Both the position numbers and the translations under genes were made by a program. 64,000 nt of DNA from Actinoallomurus bryophytorum. GTDB taxonomy: Bacteria; Actinomycetota; Actinomycetes; Streptosporangiales; Streptosporangiaceae. Each line of letters starts with the position of its first letter. Positions within the stretch are counted from its first letter, which is position 1. Positions 1 through 8,328 of this stretch are shown piece after piece. Where the stretch lies: NCBI RefSeq assembly GCF_006716425.1, contig NZ_VFOZ01000003.1, forward strand, positions 248,001-312,000, written 5' to 3'. The notes beneath the pieces were generated by a model. The model had not been told where the DNA came from. It worked only from the letters and a program-made list of their open reading frames with translations, and did no database searches.

Positions 1-82
1 CTGCCGGATCCCGTTGAGCCGATGTTCAGGATCATCGTGTTGACTGACCTGGTCACCCGCTGTCGAGACCAAGGTCCCCGCC

Positions 83-1219
83 TTGACCACCACCGCCACG
101 GCCGACGCGATGCCGGCCGCCGTTTCACCGGCCCCGCCGCGCCCGGGCGCGCGCGACCCCTATTTCGACAACGCCAAGTTCCTCGCGGTCGTCCTCGTCG
201 TCATCGGCCACGCCTGGGAGCCGCTGCGGGGGGCGGACGTCGGCGGACGGGTGCTGGAGGCCGCGCAGACGTTCGTCTACGCGTTCCATCTTCCCGTCTT
301 CATCGTGATGTGCGGCTACTTCTCGCGCGGGTTCACCGCCGGACAAGACCGTACGCGCAAGCTGGTCGGCGGGATCATCGTCCCGTACGTGATCTTCAGT
401 GCCGCCTATCCGCTGTGGGCCGGGCTCCTGTCGGGCAACCACGTCGGCTGGGACCCTCTCGAGCCGTACTACCTGACCTGGTTCATGCCGGCCCTGCTGC
501 TGTGGCGGCTGTCCACGCCGCTGTGGAAGCAGATCCGCTACCCGATCACCGCGGCGCTGGTGATCTCGATGCTCGCCGGGTTCGACACGCTGCCGAGCAT
601 GCTGAACGCCGCCCAGGTGCTGTCGTTCCTGCCGTTCTTCGTCGTCGGTCTCACGCTGCGCCCGCACCACTTCGCGTTCCTGCGGCGCCGCGTGATGCGG
701 ATCGTCGGCGCGGCGCTGCTGGTCCTGGGCGGCGGGGCCGCCTACGCCCTCGCGATGACCGTCGACCCCGAATGGGTGCACTGGCGGCGCAGTTTCGTCC
801 AGCTCGGCGTCGGCGCGCCCGCCGGTGTGGGGTTCCGGCTGCTCGCCCTGGCCGCGGCGGTGGCGCTGACCATCGGCTTCCTGGCCGTGGTGCCGGGCAG
901 GCGCACCTGGTTCACGCGCTTCGGGTCGGCGAGCATGTACGTCTACCTGCTGCACGGGTTCGCCACCCTGTTCCTGTCCTACCAGGGCTGGTACTACCGG
1001 ATCAGCGGCGCCGAGGTCGTGCTCGTGACCATCGGCTGTGTGGCACTGGCGGTGCTGCTTTCCAGCGGCGCCGCGCGCACGGCGTTCCGCTGGGCGGTCG
1101 AGCCTCACCTGAACTGGCTGTTCACCCCCAGGGTCCCCGAGCCCGCCGCCGTGGCCGGGCCACGGCCGGACGGCCGCACCCGGGGTGACTCCGGCGATCA
1201 GCGGACGATGAGGGCCTGA
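83..1219 (+). CDS. acyltransferase-3 family membrane protein
   Basis: A 378-residue integral membrane protein of the acyltransferase 3 type (fucose 4-O-acetylase-like branch). After about 25 polar residues it has the family opening, YFDNAKFLAVVLVVIGH, where the His in the first membrane helix is the conserved catalytic-type residue. About ten hydrophobic segments follow, up to a basic C-terminal tail. Such proteins move acetyl or other acyl groups from the cytoplasm onto glycans or lipids; the acceptor cannot be read here. The chosen start is TTG with AAGG eight bases upstream; an in-frame ATG at 110 is the alternative. The 3' end overlaps the convergent NERD gene by 22 bp. A second member of the family lies at 37997-39139. 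Confidence 0.85.
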   Translation: MTTTATADAMPAAVSPAPPRPGARDPYFDNAKFLAVVLVVIGHAWEPLRGADVGGRVLEAAQTFVYAFHLPVFIVMCGYFSRGFTAGQDRTRKLVGGIIVPYVIFSAAYPLWAGLLSGNHVGWDPLEPYYLTWFMPALLLWRLSTPLWKQIRYPITAALVISMLAGFDTLPSMLNAAQVLSFLPFFVVGLTLRPHHFAFLRRRVMRIVGAALLVLGGGAAYALAMTVDPEWVHWRRSFVQLGVGAPAGVGFRLLALAAAVALTIGFLAVVPGRRTWFTRFGSASMYVYLLHGFATLFLSYQGWYYRISGAEVVLVTIGCVALAVLLSSGAARTAFRWAVEPHLNWLFTPRVPEPAAVAGPRPDGRTRGDSGDQRTMRA

Positions 1220-1953
1220 CGGCTGATGGGCAGGCGCGTCGCCGCGTCGAAGATGGCGGCGACCTGTTCGGGCGTGTAGCGGGCGCGACGGTTGCGGATC
1301 CACCCGGAGAGGCGGTGGGCGCGCAGAATGGTGACGCCCTCGGCGCCGACGTGACCGCGGCGAAGGTCGCCACCCCACACGATCGCCACCGGCTCGACGG
1401 CGATGTCGTCGCCGAGGCGCTCCCGCAGCATTTCGGCGGTTTTATCGGCCATCTCGCGCAATTCGGCGGCCACCTTACCGCCCGGCCGATCATCGATATA
1501 TAGGGTCCCTCGGTATTGTGCTATTTCGGTCTCCGGAGGAACTGCCCTGTTATCGACGAGCATCACGCCGGTGCTGCCGATGACCAAATGGTCGATCTGG
1601 CCGCGGCCCGGGACGCTCCGGCCGTGCAGCACCTTGTATCCCCGCCATTCGAGGGCCAGCCGCAGGACCCGTGCCGTCCGGCGCTCTCCCCGCTGCCCCT
1701 TGCGCCACACGCTCGAGGCCAGGCGCTGACGCCAGTGCCACAGAGCGTCGATGCCGGCGGCCAGCGCGGCGGCGAGCAGCCCGAACCAGAAGGCGACCGC
1801 CACGGTCCCGAGGATCAGCGCGGCCGCGGCGATGCCACCGCGGATCTGGAGCCGGCGCCGCAGGCCCTGTGCCCACAGCTGCTCGTGCACGGACTGCGGA
1901 GACCCGCCGACGAGCGCGGGGTTCTCCTGGACATAGATCGACTTACCGAACAT
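1198..1953 (-). CDS. NERD domain-containing membrane-anchored protein
   Basis: A 251-residue protein with a hydrophobic stretch at about residues 38-70, then a NERD (nuclease-related) domain starting at KGQRGERRTARVL. The restriction-enzyme-like core shows as QIDHLVIGSTGVMLVDN. In most NERD proteins this strand ends in Glu-x-Lys; here it reads Val-Asp-Asn-Arg, so catalytic competence is uncertain. The start at 1953 is preferred because GGAAAGG lies nine bases upstream; the frame stays open to a TTG at 2037 with no good ribosome site. The substrate is unknown. It ends inside the acyltransferase gene on the other strand. Confidence 0.75.
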   Translation of the reverse strand: MFGKSIYVQENPALVGGSPQSVHEQLWAQGLRRRLQIRGGIAAAALILGTVAVAFWFGLLAAALAAGIDALWHWRQRLASSVWRKGQRGERRTARVLRLALEWRGYKVLHGRSVPGRGQIDHLVIGSTGVMLVDNRAVPPETEIAQYRGTLYIDDRPGGKVAAELREMADKTAEMLRERLGDDIAVEPVAIVWGGDLRRGHVGAEGVTILRAHRLSGWIRNRRARYTPEQVAAIFDAATRLPISRQALIVR

Positions 1954-2046
1954 TTTCAGCAGCCTTTCCGCGACGGCGCCCTCATTGTTACTTGTTTCGC
2001 GGCAAGGTGCACTAGCAGGTAATAGATGGTTGGCCAAACAGGGCTA

Positions 2047-2078
2047 CATTACAGAATGTGTAATGCGAGTGTTGATAA
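2047..2078. promoter_or_regulatory. inverted repeat with possible promoter between the NERD and SnoaL-hotdog genes
   Basis: CATTACA (2047-2053) and TGTAATG (2059-2065) form a perfect 7-bp inverted repeat with a 5-bp centre in an unusually AT-rich patch. On the plus strand TTACAG (2049-2054) and TGATAA (2073-2078) are 18 bp apart and could be -35 and -10 boxes, which would put the repeat over the -35. No regulator gene is adjacent, so the binder is unknown. Confidence 0.35.
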
Positions 2079-2217
2079 AACTTTCACCGCAAGCGGAAGG
2101 CTGGGACGGAACGGCACCAAGGGTCCGATGGGGGCGGGGGTGGCCGGGTCCGGTGCGGACGCGCCGGGGGAGTTGACCGATCATGGCGGTACACGCGAAG
2201 CAGAAGGGGAAGCCGCC

Positions 2218-3066
2218 ATGGACCCATCGACGGACCGGGCCGTGGACTCCACGGCGAGCGCGGCCGAGCTGCTCGCCCGGCTGCACGCGGCACAGAACGC
2301 CTTCTACGCCGGAGGTGGTGACGCCGCGCTGCGCGCGGTGCTCAGCCCGGACGTCTCCTGGCACGTCCCCGGACGCAACGCGATCGCGGGCGACTACGAG
2401 GGCATCGAGGCCGTCCTCGGCCACTTCGCCAGGCGGCGCGACCTGGCCGCGGGCACCTTCCGGCTGCACCCCCGCGACCTGCTGACCGGGGACGGCGAGT
2501 GGGTGACCGCGCTGACCGACGGCGAGGCCGTCATCGGAGGCCGGAGGCTGGGCTGGTCGACGGCCGGCCTCTACCGCCTCAGCGGCGGACGGGTCGCCGC
2601 GTGCCGGCTCCTGCCCTTCGATCCGGAGGTGTTCGACGCGGTGTGGGCGGGCGAGGCCATGTCCGCGGCGGCCGTCTCGACACCGGTCGTGCGGGTCCGG
2701 CCGCGCCACTGCGACGCCCAGGGCATGGTGTACGCCGGGCGGTACCACGAGTTCTTCGAGGACGCCTTCCTCGACTGGCTGGACGAGCACGCCGGCGGTT
2801 ATGAGCGACTGCGGTCCGGCGGCGTCGACATGGTCGTGGTGGCGAGCGGCTGTGACCACCGGCGCCCCGCGCGGCTGGGGGACCGGCTCTCGATCGAGAC
2901 CCGGCCGGGCCGCGCCGGATCCACGTCCTTGACGATGTCGTTCACGGTCAGCGGCCCCGAGGGCGAGGTCGCCGCCGGCCGCATCACCTACGTGGCCGTC
3001 GGGGCCGGCGGCGGGTCCGTCCCCCTCCCCACGACGCTGGCCGCGGCGTGCCGACCGGAGGGCTGA
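2218..3066 (+). CDS. SnoaL-like domain fused to a hotdog (4HBT) thioesterase domain
   Basis: A 282-residue protein with two modules. Residues about 15-135 look like a SnoaL/NTF2-like cone fold: LARLHAAQNAFYAGGGDAAL, then LSPDVSWHVPGRNAIAGDYEG, the usual pattern of limonene-epoxide-hydrolase or ketosteroid-isomerase relatives. Residues about 155-275 look like an acyl-CoA thioesterase of the YbgC/4HBT type: VRPRHCDAQGMVYAGRYHEF with the catalytic-type Asp in CDAQG, then FFEDAFLDWL. Both folds are normally separate proteins. The ATG at 2218 has AAGGGGAA just upstream; the frame is open further left but lacks domain homology there. Substrate unknown. Its own transcript may start near 2085. Confidence 0.8.
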   Translation: MDPSTDRAVDSTASAAELLARLHAAQNAFYAGGGDAALRAVLSPDVSWHVPGRNAIAGDYEGIEAVLGHFARRRDLAAGTFRLHPRDLLTGDGEWVTALTDGEAVIGGRRLGWSTAGLYRLSGGRVAACRLLPFDPEVFDAVWAGEAMSAAAVSTPVVRVRPRHCDAQGMVYAGRYHEFFEDAFLDWLDEHAGGYERLRSGGVDMVVVASGCDHRRPARLGDRLSIETRPGRAGSTSLTMSFTVSGPEGEVAAGRITYVAVGAGGGSVPLPTTLAAACRPEG

Positions 3067-3116
3067 GCGGCGGAGCTCACGGCGCCCGTCCGGCCGGCGC
3101 TCGGCGGGGCGTCGAT

Positions 3117-3147
3117 TTGACCTAGAGCGTGCTCGAAATCCTAACTT
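3117..3147 (+). promoter_or_regulatory. MerR-type promoter/operator of the MFS exporter gene
   Basis: TTGACC (3117-3122) and TAACTT (3142-3147) are separated by 19 bp, the overlong spacer typical of promoters activated by MerR regulators. The spacer holds the dyad GAGC-GT-GCTC. This element matches the one at 27652-27682, beside the MerR gene, in 27 of 31 positions. The exporter start codon is 65 bp downstream. I infer that the MerR protein encoded at 27198-27665 controls this exporter. Confidence 0.7.
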
Positions 3148-3211
3148 CGTGGTCAGTCACCGAGAGAGCCTCACCGGCGAACCCTCAGCAGTGCTCCCCG
3201 ATTGGACCTGA

Positions 3212-4666
3212 ATGCCCGAACTCAGCCAACGTCGCCGATTCCTCGTGCTCGCGATCTGCTGCGCCAGCGTGGTCGTCGTGGTGATGGACATCTCCATCGT
3301 CAACGTCGCTCTGCCGGCGATCCGCCGGGACCTGCACGCCTCTGCGTCCGGCCTGCAGTGGACGGTCGACGCGTACACCCTGGTGCTGGCCGGCTTCTTG
3401 ATGCTGGCCGGGTCCACCGCCGACCGGGTCGGCCGCCGCCGCGTCTTCCAGGTCGGCCTCGCCGCCTTCGGGCTCGGCTCGCTGCTGTGCGGCCTGGCGC
3501 CGAGCACCGGCTGGCTGATCGCGGCACGCGTGCTGCAGGCCGCCGGCGGCACGATGCTCAACCCGGTGTCGATGGCGATCATCGCCAACACGTTCCCCGA
3601 CCCGGCCGAGCGGGCCAGGGCCATCGGCGTGTTCGGCTCGATGTCGGGCCTGTCACTGGCGCTGGGCCCGATCCTCGGCGGTGCCCTGGTCGACGGCCTG
3701 GGCTGGCGCTTCATCTTCTGGGTCAACGTGCCGATCGTGGTCGCCGCGATCGTATGCACCGCGCTGTTCGTGCCCGAATCCCGCGCTCCCCGCGCGCGCC
3801 GGTTCGACCCGGTGGGCCAGCTCCTGGTGATCCTGGTGCTGAGCAGCGTCGTCTACGCGATCATCGAGTCCAGCGCGCTGGGCTGGACCTCGCCGGTCAT
3901 CATCGGCCTGCTCGCCGTCGCCGCGCTGGGCGTGCTCGCCGTCCTCGGTTACGAACGGCGCCGCGCCGACCCGCTCCTGGAGCTGCGCCTGTTCCGCAGC
4001 GTGCCGTTCAGCTCGGCGATCCTGACGGCGCTCTTCGGCCTCTGCGGGTTCGGCGCGTTCCTGTTCGTGACCACCCAGTACCTGCAGGACGTGCGCGGCA
4101 TGTCGGCGCTGACGGCCGGGCTGTGCCTGCTCCCGGTCGGTGTCCCGGTCGTGCTGCTCTCCCCGCGCACCGGCCGGCTGGTCGGCTCCCGCGGTCCCCG
4201 GCTGCCGCTGCTGGTCGCCGGGGCCGCCCTGGCCCTGGGCGGCGGCGCGTCGGTCCTGCTCGGGCCGGACACCCCGCTGCCGGCCGTACTCGCGATCTAT
4301 CTGCTGTTCGGTGTCTTCCTCGGCACCGTCAACCCGCCCATCACCAACACGGCGGTCTCCGGAATGCCCCGCTCGATGGCCGGGGTGGCCGCCTCGCTGG
4401 CCTCCGCCGGCCGCCAGAGCGGCACCACTCTGGGCGTCGCGATCTCCGGGACGATCGTGGGATCGGCCCTCGCCCACGGCGGGACGGCGTTCACCCGCGC
4501 GGAGCACGGCGTGTGGTGGCTGGTACTCGGGCTCGGCCTGGGCATCCTGGTCCTGGCGCTGCTCAGCACGGGGCGCCGGCCCGTGGACAGTGCCGGGCGG
4601 GCGGCGGCACTGTTCGAGGACGTGGACACCGCCGCGGACGCTGTGGGGCGCCGTACGCCCGTGTAA
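3212..4666 (+). CDS. MFS transporter, DHA2 (EmrB/QacA-type) drug exporter
   Basis: A 484-residue major facilitator of the 14-helix DHA2 drug:H+ antiporter family. Helix 1 ends in the family motif VVVMDISIVNVALPAI with the membrane Asp. The loop 2-3 signature shows as STADRVGRRRVFQVG, and antiporter motif C lies in helix 5 as SGLSLALGPILGGALVDGLG. It probably exports toxic organic compounds or a metabolite; the substrate cannot be inferred. ATG at 3212 is the natural start. The gene stands alone behind a MerR-type promoter and ends in a hairpin overlapping its stop codon. Confidence 0.9.
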   Translation: MPELSQRRRFLVLAICCASVVVVVMDISIVNVALPAIRRDLHASASGLQWTVDAYTLVLAGFLMLAGSTADRVGRRRVFQVGLAAFGLGSLLCGLAPSTGWLIAARVLQAAGGTMLNPVSMAIIANTFPDPAERARAIGVFGSMSGLSLALGPILGGALVDGLGWRFIFWVNVPIVVAAIVCTALFVPESRAPRARRFDPVGQLLVILVLSSVVYAIIESSALGWTSPVIIGLLAVAALGVLAVLGYERRRADPLLELRLFRSVPFSSAILTALFGLCGFGAFLFVTTQYLQDVRGMSALTAGLCLLPVGVPVVLLSPRTGRLVGSRGPRLPLLVAGAALALGGGASVLLGPDTPLPAVLAIYLLFGVFLGTVNPPITNTAVSGMPRSMAGVAASLASAGRQSGTTLGVAISGTIVGSALAHGGTAFTRAEHGVWWLVLGLGLGILVLALLSTGRRPVDSAGRAAALFEDVDTAADAVGRRTPV

Positions 4667-4678
4667 GACGTACGGCGC
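4648..4678 (+). terminator. hairpin overlapping the MFS stop codon
   Basis: GCGCCGTACG (4648-4657) and CGTACGGCGC (4669-4678) are perfect 10-bp arms around an 11-base loop that contains the stop codon. There is no T-run, as is usual for hairpin terminators in high-GC actinobacteria. The following 240 bp, up to the convergent hydrolase, holds nothing else I can support. Confidence 0.5.
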
Positions 4679-4917
4679 TGGTCCCACGAGGACGCCGCCC
4701 CGGGTGAGGAAGGGCACGTCTGCGCGGAAGTGAAAGTCCGCTGCGGGCCAATGCCTGCTGGTATCGCGCTGTACGGCCCGCGCCTTGCGACGCGTCGAAG
4801 CCGCCAGCCATTGGGCGAGCGGGTGTGCCCGCAGCGGGTGCCAACGGTGGGCCCCGGCCGCCGAGGCGGAGAAAGGGCCACACCTCCATCGTGACTCGCG
4901 GATCGCCGAAACGGTAG

Positions 4918-5700
4918 CTATCCCGCCGAACTTCCTTCGAGGAGCACCTTGGCCACCAGCTTGGGATCATCGGCCATGGGCACGTGCCCGCACTCGCGCA
5001 GCCACACGAACCTCGCGTTCGGCAGGGCCTGCTGGGCCCGTACGGCCTGGCCGGTGCGCAGCAGCCGGTCGCGCGTGCCCCAGGCGATGGTCGCCGGTAC
5101 GTCCCGCAGCGCGCCGTTGAAGGTGATGCCGCGCCCGGCCTTCAGCGTCGGGGAGAACCCGGCGGCACCGTGCAGCGCGGCGGCGTCGGCGACGAGCGTC
5201 TCGACGTCCATCAGGTCGGGCCGGCCGTAGATCATGCCGAACATCAGGTTCCGGCGCCGCGGCGACCGCGCGAGCCAGCGCATCGCGACCGGGGGGAGAC
5301 CGGCGCCGAGGCGGGAGGCGCGCAGGACGGCCGCGGCGTACCTCAGCTCCATCGGGGTGAAGAAACCGGCCGGGGACAGCGCGGTGACCGACCGGGCCAG
5401 ACCGCGGTCGGCCGCCTCCAGGGCGAACAGGCCGCCGAGCGAGTTGCCGGCCATGTGCGGGCGGTCCAGGCCGAGCTCGTCGATGAACTCCCCGAGCACC
5501 GTGACGACGGTGCCGAGGTCGTACGGCACGCCGGGCGGCAGGGGAGGAGAGGCGCCGAAGCCGGGCAGGTCGACGGCGATGACGTCGCGCTCTTTCGCCA
5601 GCAGGTCGATGACCGGCTCCCACGCCTGCCAGCGGTGGCCGATCCCGTGCATCAGGAGCAGCGGCGGGCCGTCGCCCCGCCGCTCGAAGACGATGTCCAC
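4918..5700 (-). CDS. alpha/beta hydrolase
   Basis: A 260-residue alpha/beta-hydrolase-fold protein. It shows the oxyanion strand LLLMHGIGHRWQAW, the nucleophile elbow GNSLGG, the acid in WGTRDRLL and the terminal His in ECGHVPMADDP, so the catalytic triad is complete. The lid is short and the length is normal for the haloperoxidase/epoxide-hydrolase-like group. The substrate is not predictable. It lies downstream of the large AAA+-like gene on the same strand, separated by 102 bp, so cotranscription is possible. Confidence 0.85.
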   Translation of the reverse strand: MDIVFERRGDGPPLLLMHGIGHRWQAWEPVIDLLAKERDVIAVDLPGFGASPPLPPGVPYDLGTVVTVLGEFIDELGLDRPHMAGNSLGGLFALEAADRGLARSVTALSPAGFFTPMELRYAAAVLRASRLGAGLPPVAMRWLARSPRRRNLMFGMIYGRPDLMDVETLVADAAALHGAAGFSPTLKAGRGITFNGALRDVPATIAWGTRDRLLRTGQAVRAQQALPNARFVWLRECGHVPMADDPKLVAKVLLEGSSAG

Positions 5701-5802
5701 TTCGCCGAGATTAGACCTTAAGTTACCGGCCGGTCACCGTGATCGCGGTCACCCTCGCGCCGCTGTGCGGCCGGGAGATCGTCCGGAAGGGCACCCAGAC
5801 GG

Positions 5803-8244
5803 TCAGGGTTCGAGCTCCGCGGCGACCCCTTCGAAGTCGCTCGGGTCCAGGGTGATCCCGCCCTCGCCGTGGAACACATGCGTCTCGCCGGCCTGGCTGA
5901 GGTGCCGGCTGCAGGCGCGGTCGAGATAGGCCTCGACGAGCCGGGCGTTGGTGAGGCGCCCGCGCCCGCGCAGCCGTGCCAGGTCGCGGCGGGCCACCTC
6001 CCAGGCCCCCCCGGTCAGCCGCAGGTGCCGTTCCGTCGCGAGCAGCGAGGCCAGCTCGGCGCGCGTCTCCAGGCCCGACAGGTCCGGCAGGCGTACGGAC
6101 CGGAAGTCGGTGACGAGCTCGGGGCTGACCTGGCTCAACGCGGCCAGCCGCTCCGGCGCGCACGTGGCCGTCACGGTCGTGTCGCTGACGCCCTCGACCC
6201 GGGCACGGTACAGCGCAGAGGCGTACGCCGCGCCGCGGTCGTCATCCAGGATGAGCGAGTCCAGGCCCTCGATCAGCAGGGTGTGGCCGCCATGTTCGGC
6301 GAGCAGTTCCCTTAGCTGCCGCGGATCGGTCTCGGCGAGGTCGTCGGAGTCCAGGGTGCGTACGTCGCCGCTGCTCACGCCGCCTTCGGCGAGCGCGCGG
6401 GCGATCATGCGGGTCAGCCGGCGCTGCCCGCAGGAGATCTCACCGACCATGAGCACGGCCGGGGCGGAGGCGCTGGAGACCTCCTGCCCGCGCAGGCTCT
6501 GCACCCACTTGCCGCGGCGGCGGAGTTCGGTCAGCAGCCGTTCGACGTCGTCGGCGCCGGGCAGGAACGCCATGCCGTACGCCTCGACCGGCTTGGGCGC
6601 CCGGCCCTCGGGACGGCCGGCATCTGCCGGATCGGGCGTGACCGAGGTCGGCGGCACAGAGGACTCACCCGGGCCGACCGTGGTGGGCGGCGAGGTGGAC
6701 TGCGGGGACTCCGGCCACGCGCCCGTACCCTGCTGCTCCGGACCGGCCGGGTCGGCGACGGGGTCGGGGTCGGCGACCGGGTCGGCGCCCGGCCAGGCCG
6801 ACGTGGCCTCGTACCCGTCGGCCGACGGCGGCGTGGCGGACTCCTCATCGGCCCTGCGCTGCTCGGCAAGGTGCGCCCGCGCCGCCTCGATGATCTCCCA
6901 CGGGGTCATCGACTCGCCGGCGACCGGGTCGGGCGCCGCGACGATCGCGTTCATCAGCGCCGACGGCACCGTGAAGCCCGGCCTCGGCGGCGCCACACCC
7001 GCGAGGCGGCACCAGGCCAGCGCGGTCGAGTACGAGGCGGCCAGCAGGTTCCGCAGGATCTGGGGCTCGGCACCGGCGACCGCGTCGGGCAGCGTCCCGC
7101 CGACCGGCCAGAGCCGCCGCAGCGGATGGTCCGGCTGCGCGAGCGACTGCAGGGTGCGGGCGCCTTCCGGGTCGAGCCAGGGCAGCACGCTCATGATGGC
7201 GCCGGGGACGCTCTCCAGGTCCGCGGCGAGCAGCGCGAACGCCACGCGCCTGGCCTCGCCCGGTCCCGCCGCGGCCGAGGGCAGCGCCGCCGCGGCGGCG
7301 GCGAGCTCGTAACAGGCGAGCCGGAAGTGATCGCCGGGCGCCGTCTCGCGCAACAGTGTGACCCGCAGCGGCGCCGGGCAGCGGCGCAGCCACTCCTGGT
7401 AGATCGCCGCGTCACCGAACCGGATGCCGCCGTGGTCGCTCTGGATCATCTGCAGGGTCGAACCGGCCATCGCGGCCAGGGCGTCGGCGCGCGGCTGGAA
7501 GGCGGCGCCGCCGCGCAACGACTCGGCGGTCTCCCAGATCGTACGGACGATGTGGGCGGCGGCCATCGGGTCACCGGCCCGCAGGCGGTCGGTGTAGGCG
7601 CCGACGATCAGCGACAGGTCGGGCTGGAGGAACCAGCGCGGGCCGGCGTCGACGCCGCTGAGGGAGTGGGCGAACAGCCCGAAGATGGGGTGGTCGGCGT
7701 CGGCGACCGGCGCGCCGGCACACCACAGCACCGAGAACAGGCTGACCGCCACCGGACTCGGGACCCCGGGCGCGAACTGGGGGTCGCGCATCGGGAACTG
7801 CGCCGGGTTGACGGCGCTCGCCGTGGCCAGCGTCTGCTGGAGCCGTGCCGACAGCGCGGGAGGCGGCGGGGCCCCGAAGAGCCCGTCGGCGGCCAGCGGG
7901 CCGGGCGTCAGGTCGGGGCCGGTCGTCACGAGCGAGGGAGGTACGGGCGGAATGCCGGCGCCGGGAGGTGCGGGCACCATCGACTGGCGCGCGATCGGGT
8001 CGAGGGGCGGTGGGCACAGCTGCCAGTTGCCGTCGAGGCCGCAGCGGTACCAGCGGCCCCAGAGACCGAACAGCCACCATTCGCCGGGCCCGGCGAGCAT
8101 GCGTGAGGTGACCGCCTGCGCGCGTTGCTGCGGGACGGCGCTCATCCACCATGGCGAGGCGGTCATGGCGCGGATGTCCGCTTCGATCGCTGCGAACGGG
8201 TCTGCGGGTGATGCGCCGGGTACCTGCCAAGTCACCCTGGGCAT
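5803..8244 (-). CDS. large protein with degenerate CbxX/EccA-like AAA+ domain
   Basis: An 813-residue protein I cannot name. Residues 1-75 are Trp-rich (GEWWLFGLWGRWYRCGLDG). Residues about 90-470 are helical, Ala/Leu-rich and unlike any family I recognise. A Pro/Ser/Asp-rich linker with a repeated DPVADP motif covers about 475-555. Residues about 570-813 follow the layout of CbxX/CfxQ or EccA AAA+ domains: a P-loop position, a Walker B strand (HTLLIEGLDSL), a sensor-like VTATCAPERL, then LPDLSG and RGRLTNARLVEAYLDRA. The P-loop reads GEISCGQ near residue 601, with no GKT/S, and Walker B has Glu-Gly in place of Asp-Glu. ATP hydrolysis therefore looks lost, which suggests an adaptor or scaffold. 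The start is ATG; a dyad lies in the divergent upstream region. Confidence 0.75.
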   Translation of the reverse strand: MPRVTWQVPGASPADPFAAIEADIRAMTASPWWMSAVPQQRAQAVTSRMLAGPGEWWLFGLWGRWYRCGLDGNWQLCPPPLDPIARQSMVPAPPGAGIPPVPPSLVTTGPDLTPGPLAADGLFGAPPPPALSARLQQTLATASAVNPAQFPMRDPQFAPGVPSPVAVSLFSVLWCAGAPVADADHPIFGLFAHSLSGVDAGPRWFLQPDLSLIVGAYTDRLRAGDPMAAAHIVRTIWETAESLRGGAAFQPRADALAAMAGSTLQMIQSDHGGIRFGDAAIYQEWLRRCPAPLRVTLLRETAPGDHFRLACYELAAAAAALPSAAAGPGEARRVAFALLAADLESVPGAIMSVLPWLDPEGARTLQSLAQPDHPLRRLWPVGGTLPDAVAGAEPQILRNLLAASYSTALAWCRLAGVAPPRPGFTVPSALMNAIVAAPDPVAGESMTPWEIIEAARAHLAEQRRADEESATPPSADGYEATSAWPGADPVADPDPVADPAGPEQQGTGAWPESPQSTSPPTTVGPGESSVPPTSVTPDPADAGRPEGRAPKPVEAYGMAFLPGADDVERLLTELRRRGKWVQSLRGQEVSSASAPAVLMVGEISCGQRRLTRMIARALAEGGVSSGDVRTLDSDDLAETDPRQLRELLAEHGGHTLLIEGLDSLILDDDRGAAYASALYRARVEGVSDTTVTATCAPERLAALSQVSPELVTDFRSVRLPDLSGLETRAELASLLATERHLRLTGGAWEVARRDLARLRGRGRLTNARLVEAYLDRACSRHLSQAGETHVFHGEGGITLDPSDFEGVAAELEP

Positions 8245-8277
8245 GGTAGTCCGTCGCGCGAATCCGATTGTCGTAGG

Positions 8278-8306
8278 TAAGGAGCATGATGTACCTATGC
8301 TCCTTA
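8278..8306. promoter_or_regulatory. 10-bp inverted repeat in the divergent promoter region
   Basis: TAAGGAGCAT (8278-8287) and ATGCTCCTTA (8297-8306) are perfect arms around 9 bp. They sit between the AAA+-like gene (start 8244, minus) and the EamA gene (start about 8329, plus). TTGTCG at 8268-8273 and TACCTA at 8292-8297 could be plus-strand promoter boxes with the dyad between and over them. It is more likely an operator than a terminator, because it lies between two gene starts. The regulator is unknown. Confidence 0.5.
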
Positions 8307-8328
8307 TGCGTGAAGAAAGAGGTGTGTG

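Noticed and set aside
125-1378. A 417-codon minus-strand frame across the first acyltransferase gene
   Set aside because: Pro/Arg/Gly-rich shadow with no family motif; the plus-strand acyltransferase has clear membrane helices and the catalytic His.
4667-4917. A small gene in the gap after the MFS exporter
   Set aside because: Open frames here have shadow-like Arg/Pro composition and no ribosome sites; only the hairpin at the MFS stop is supported.
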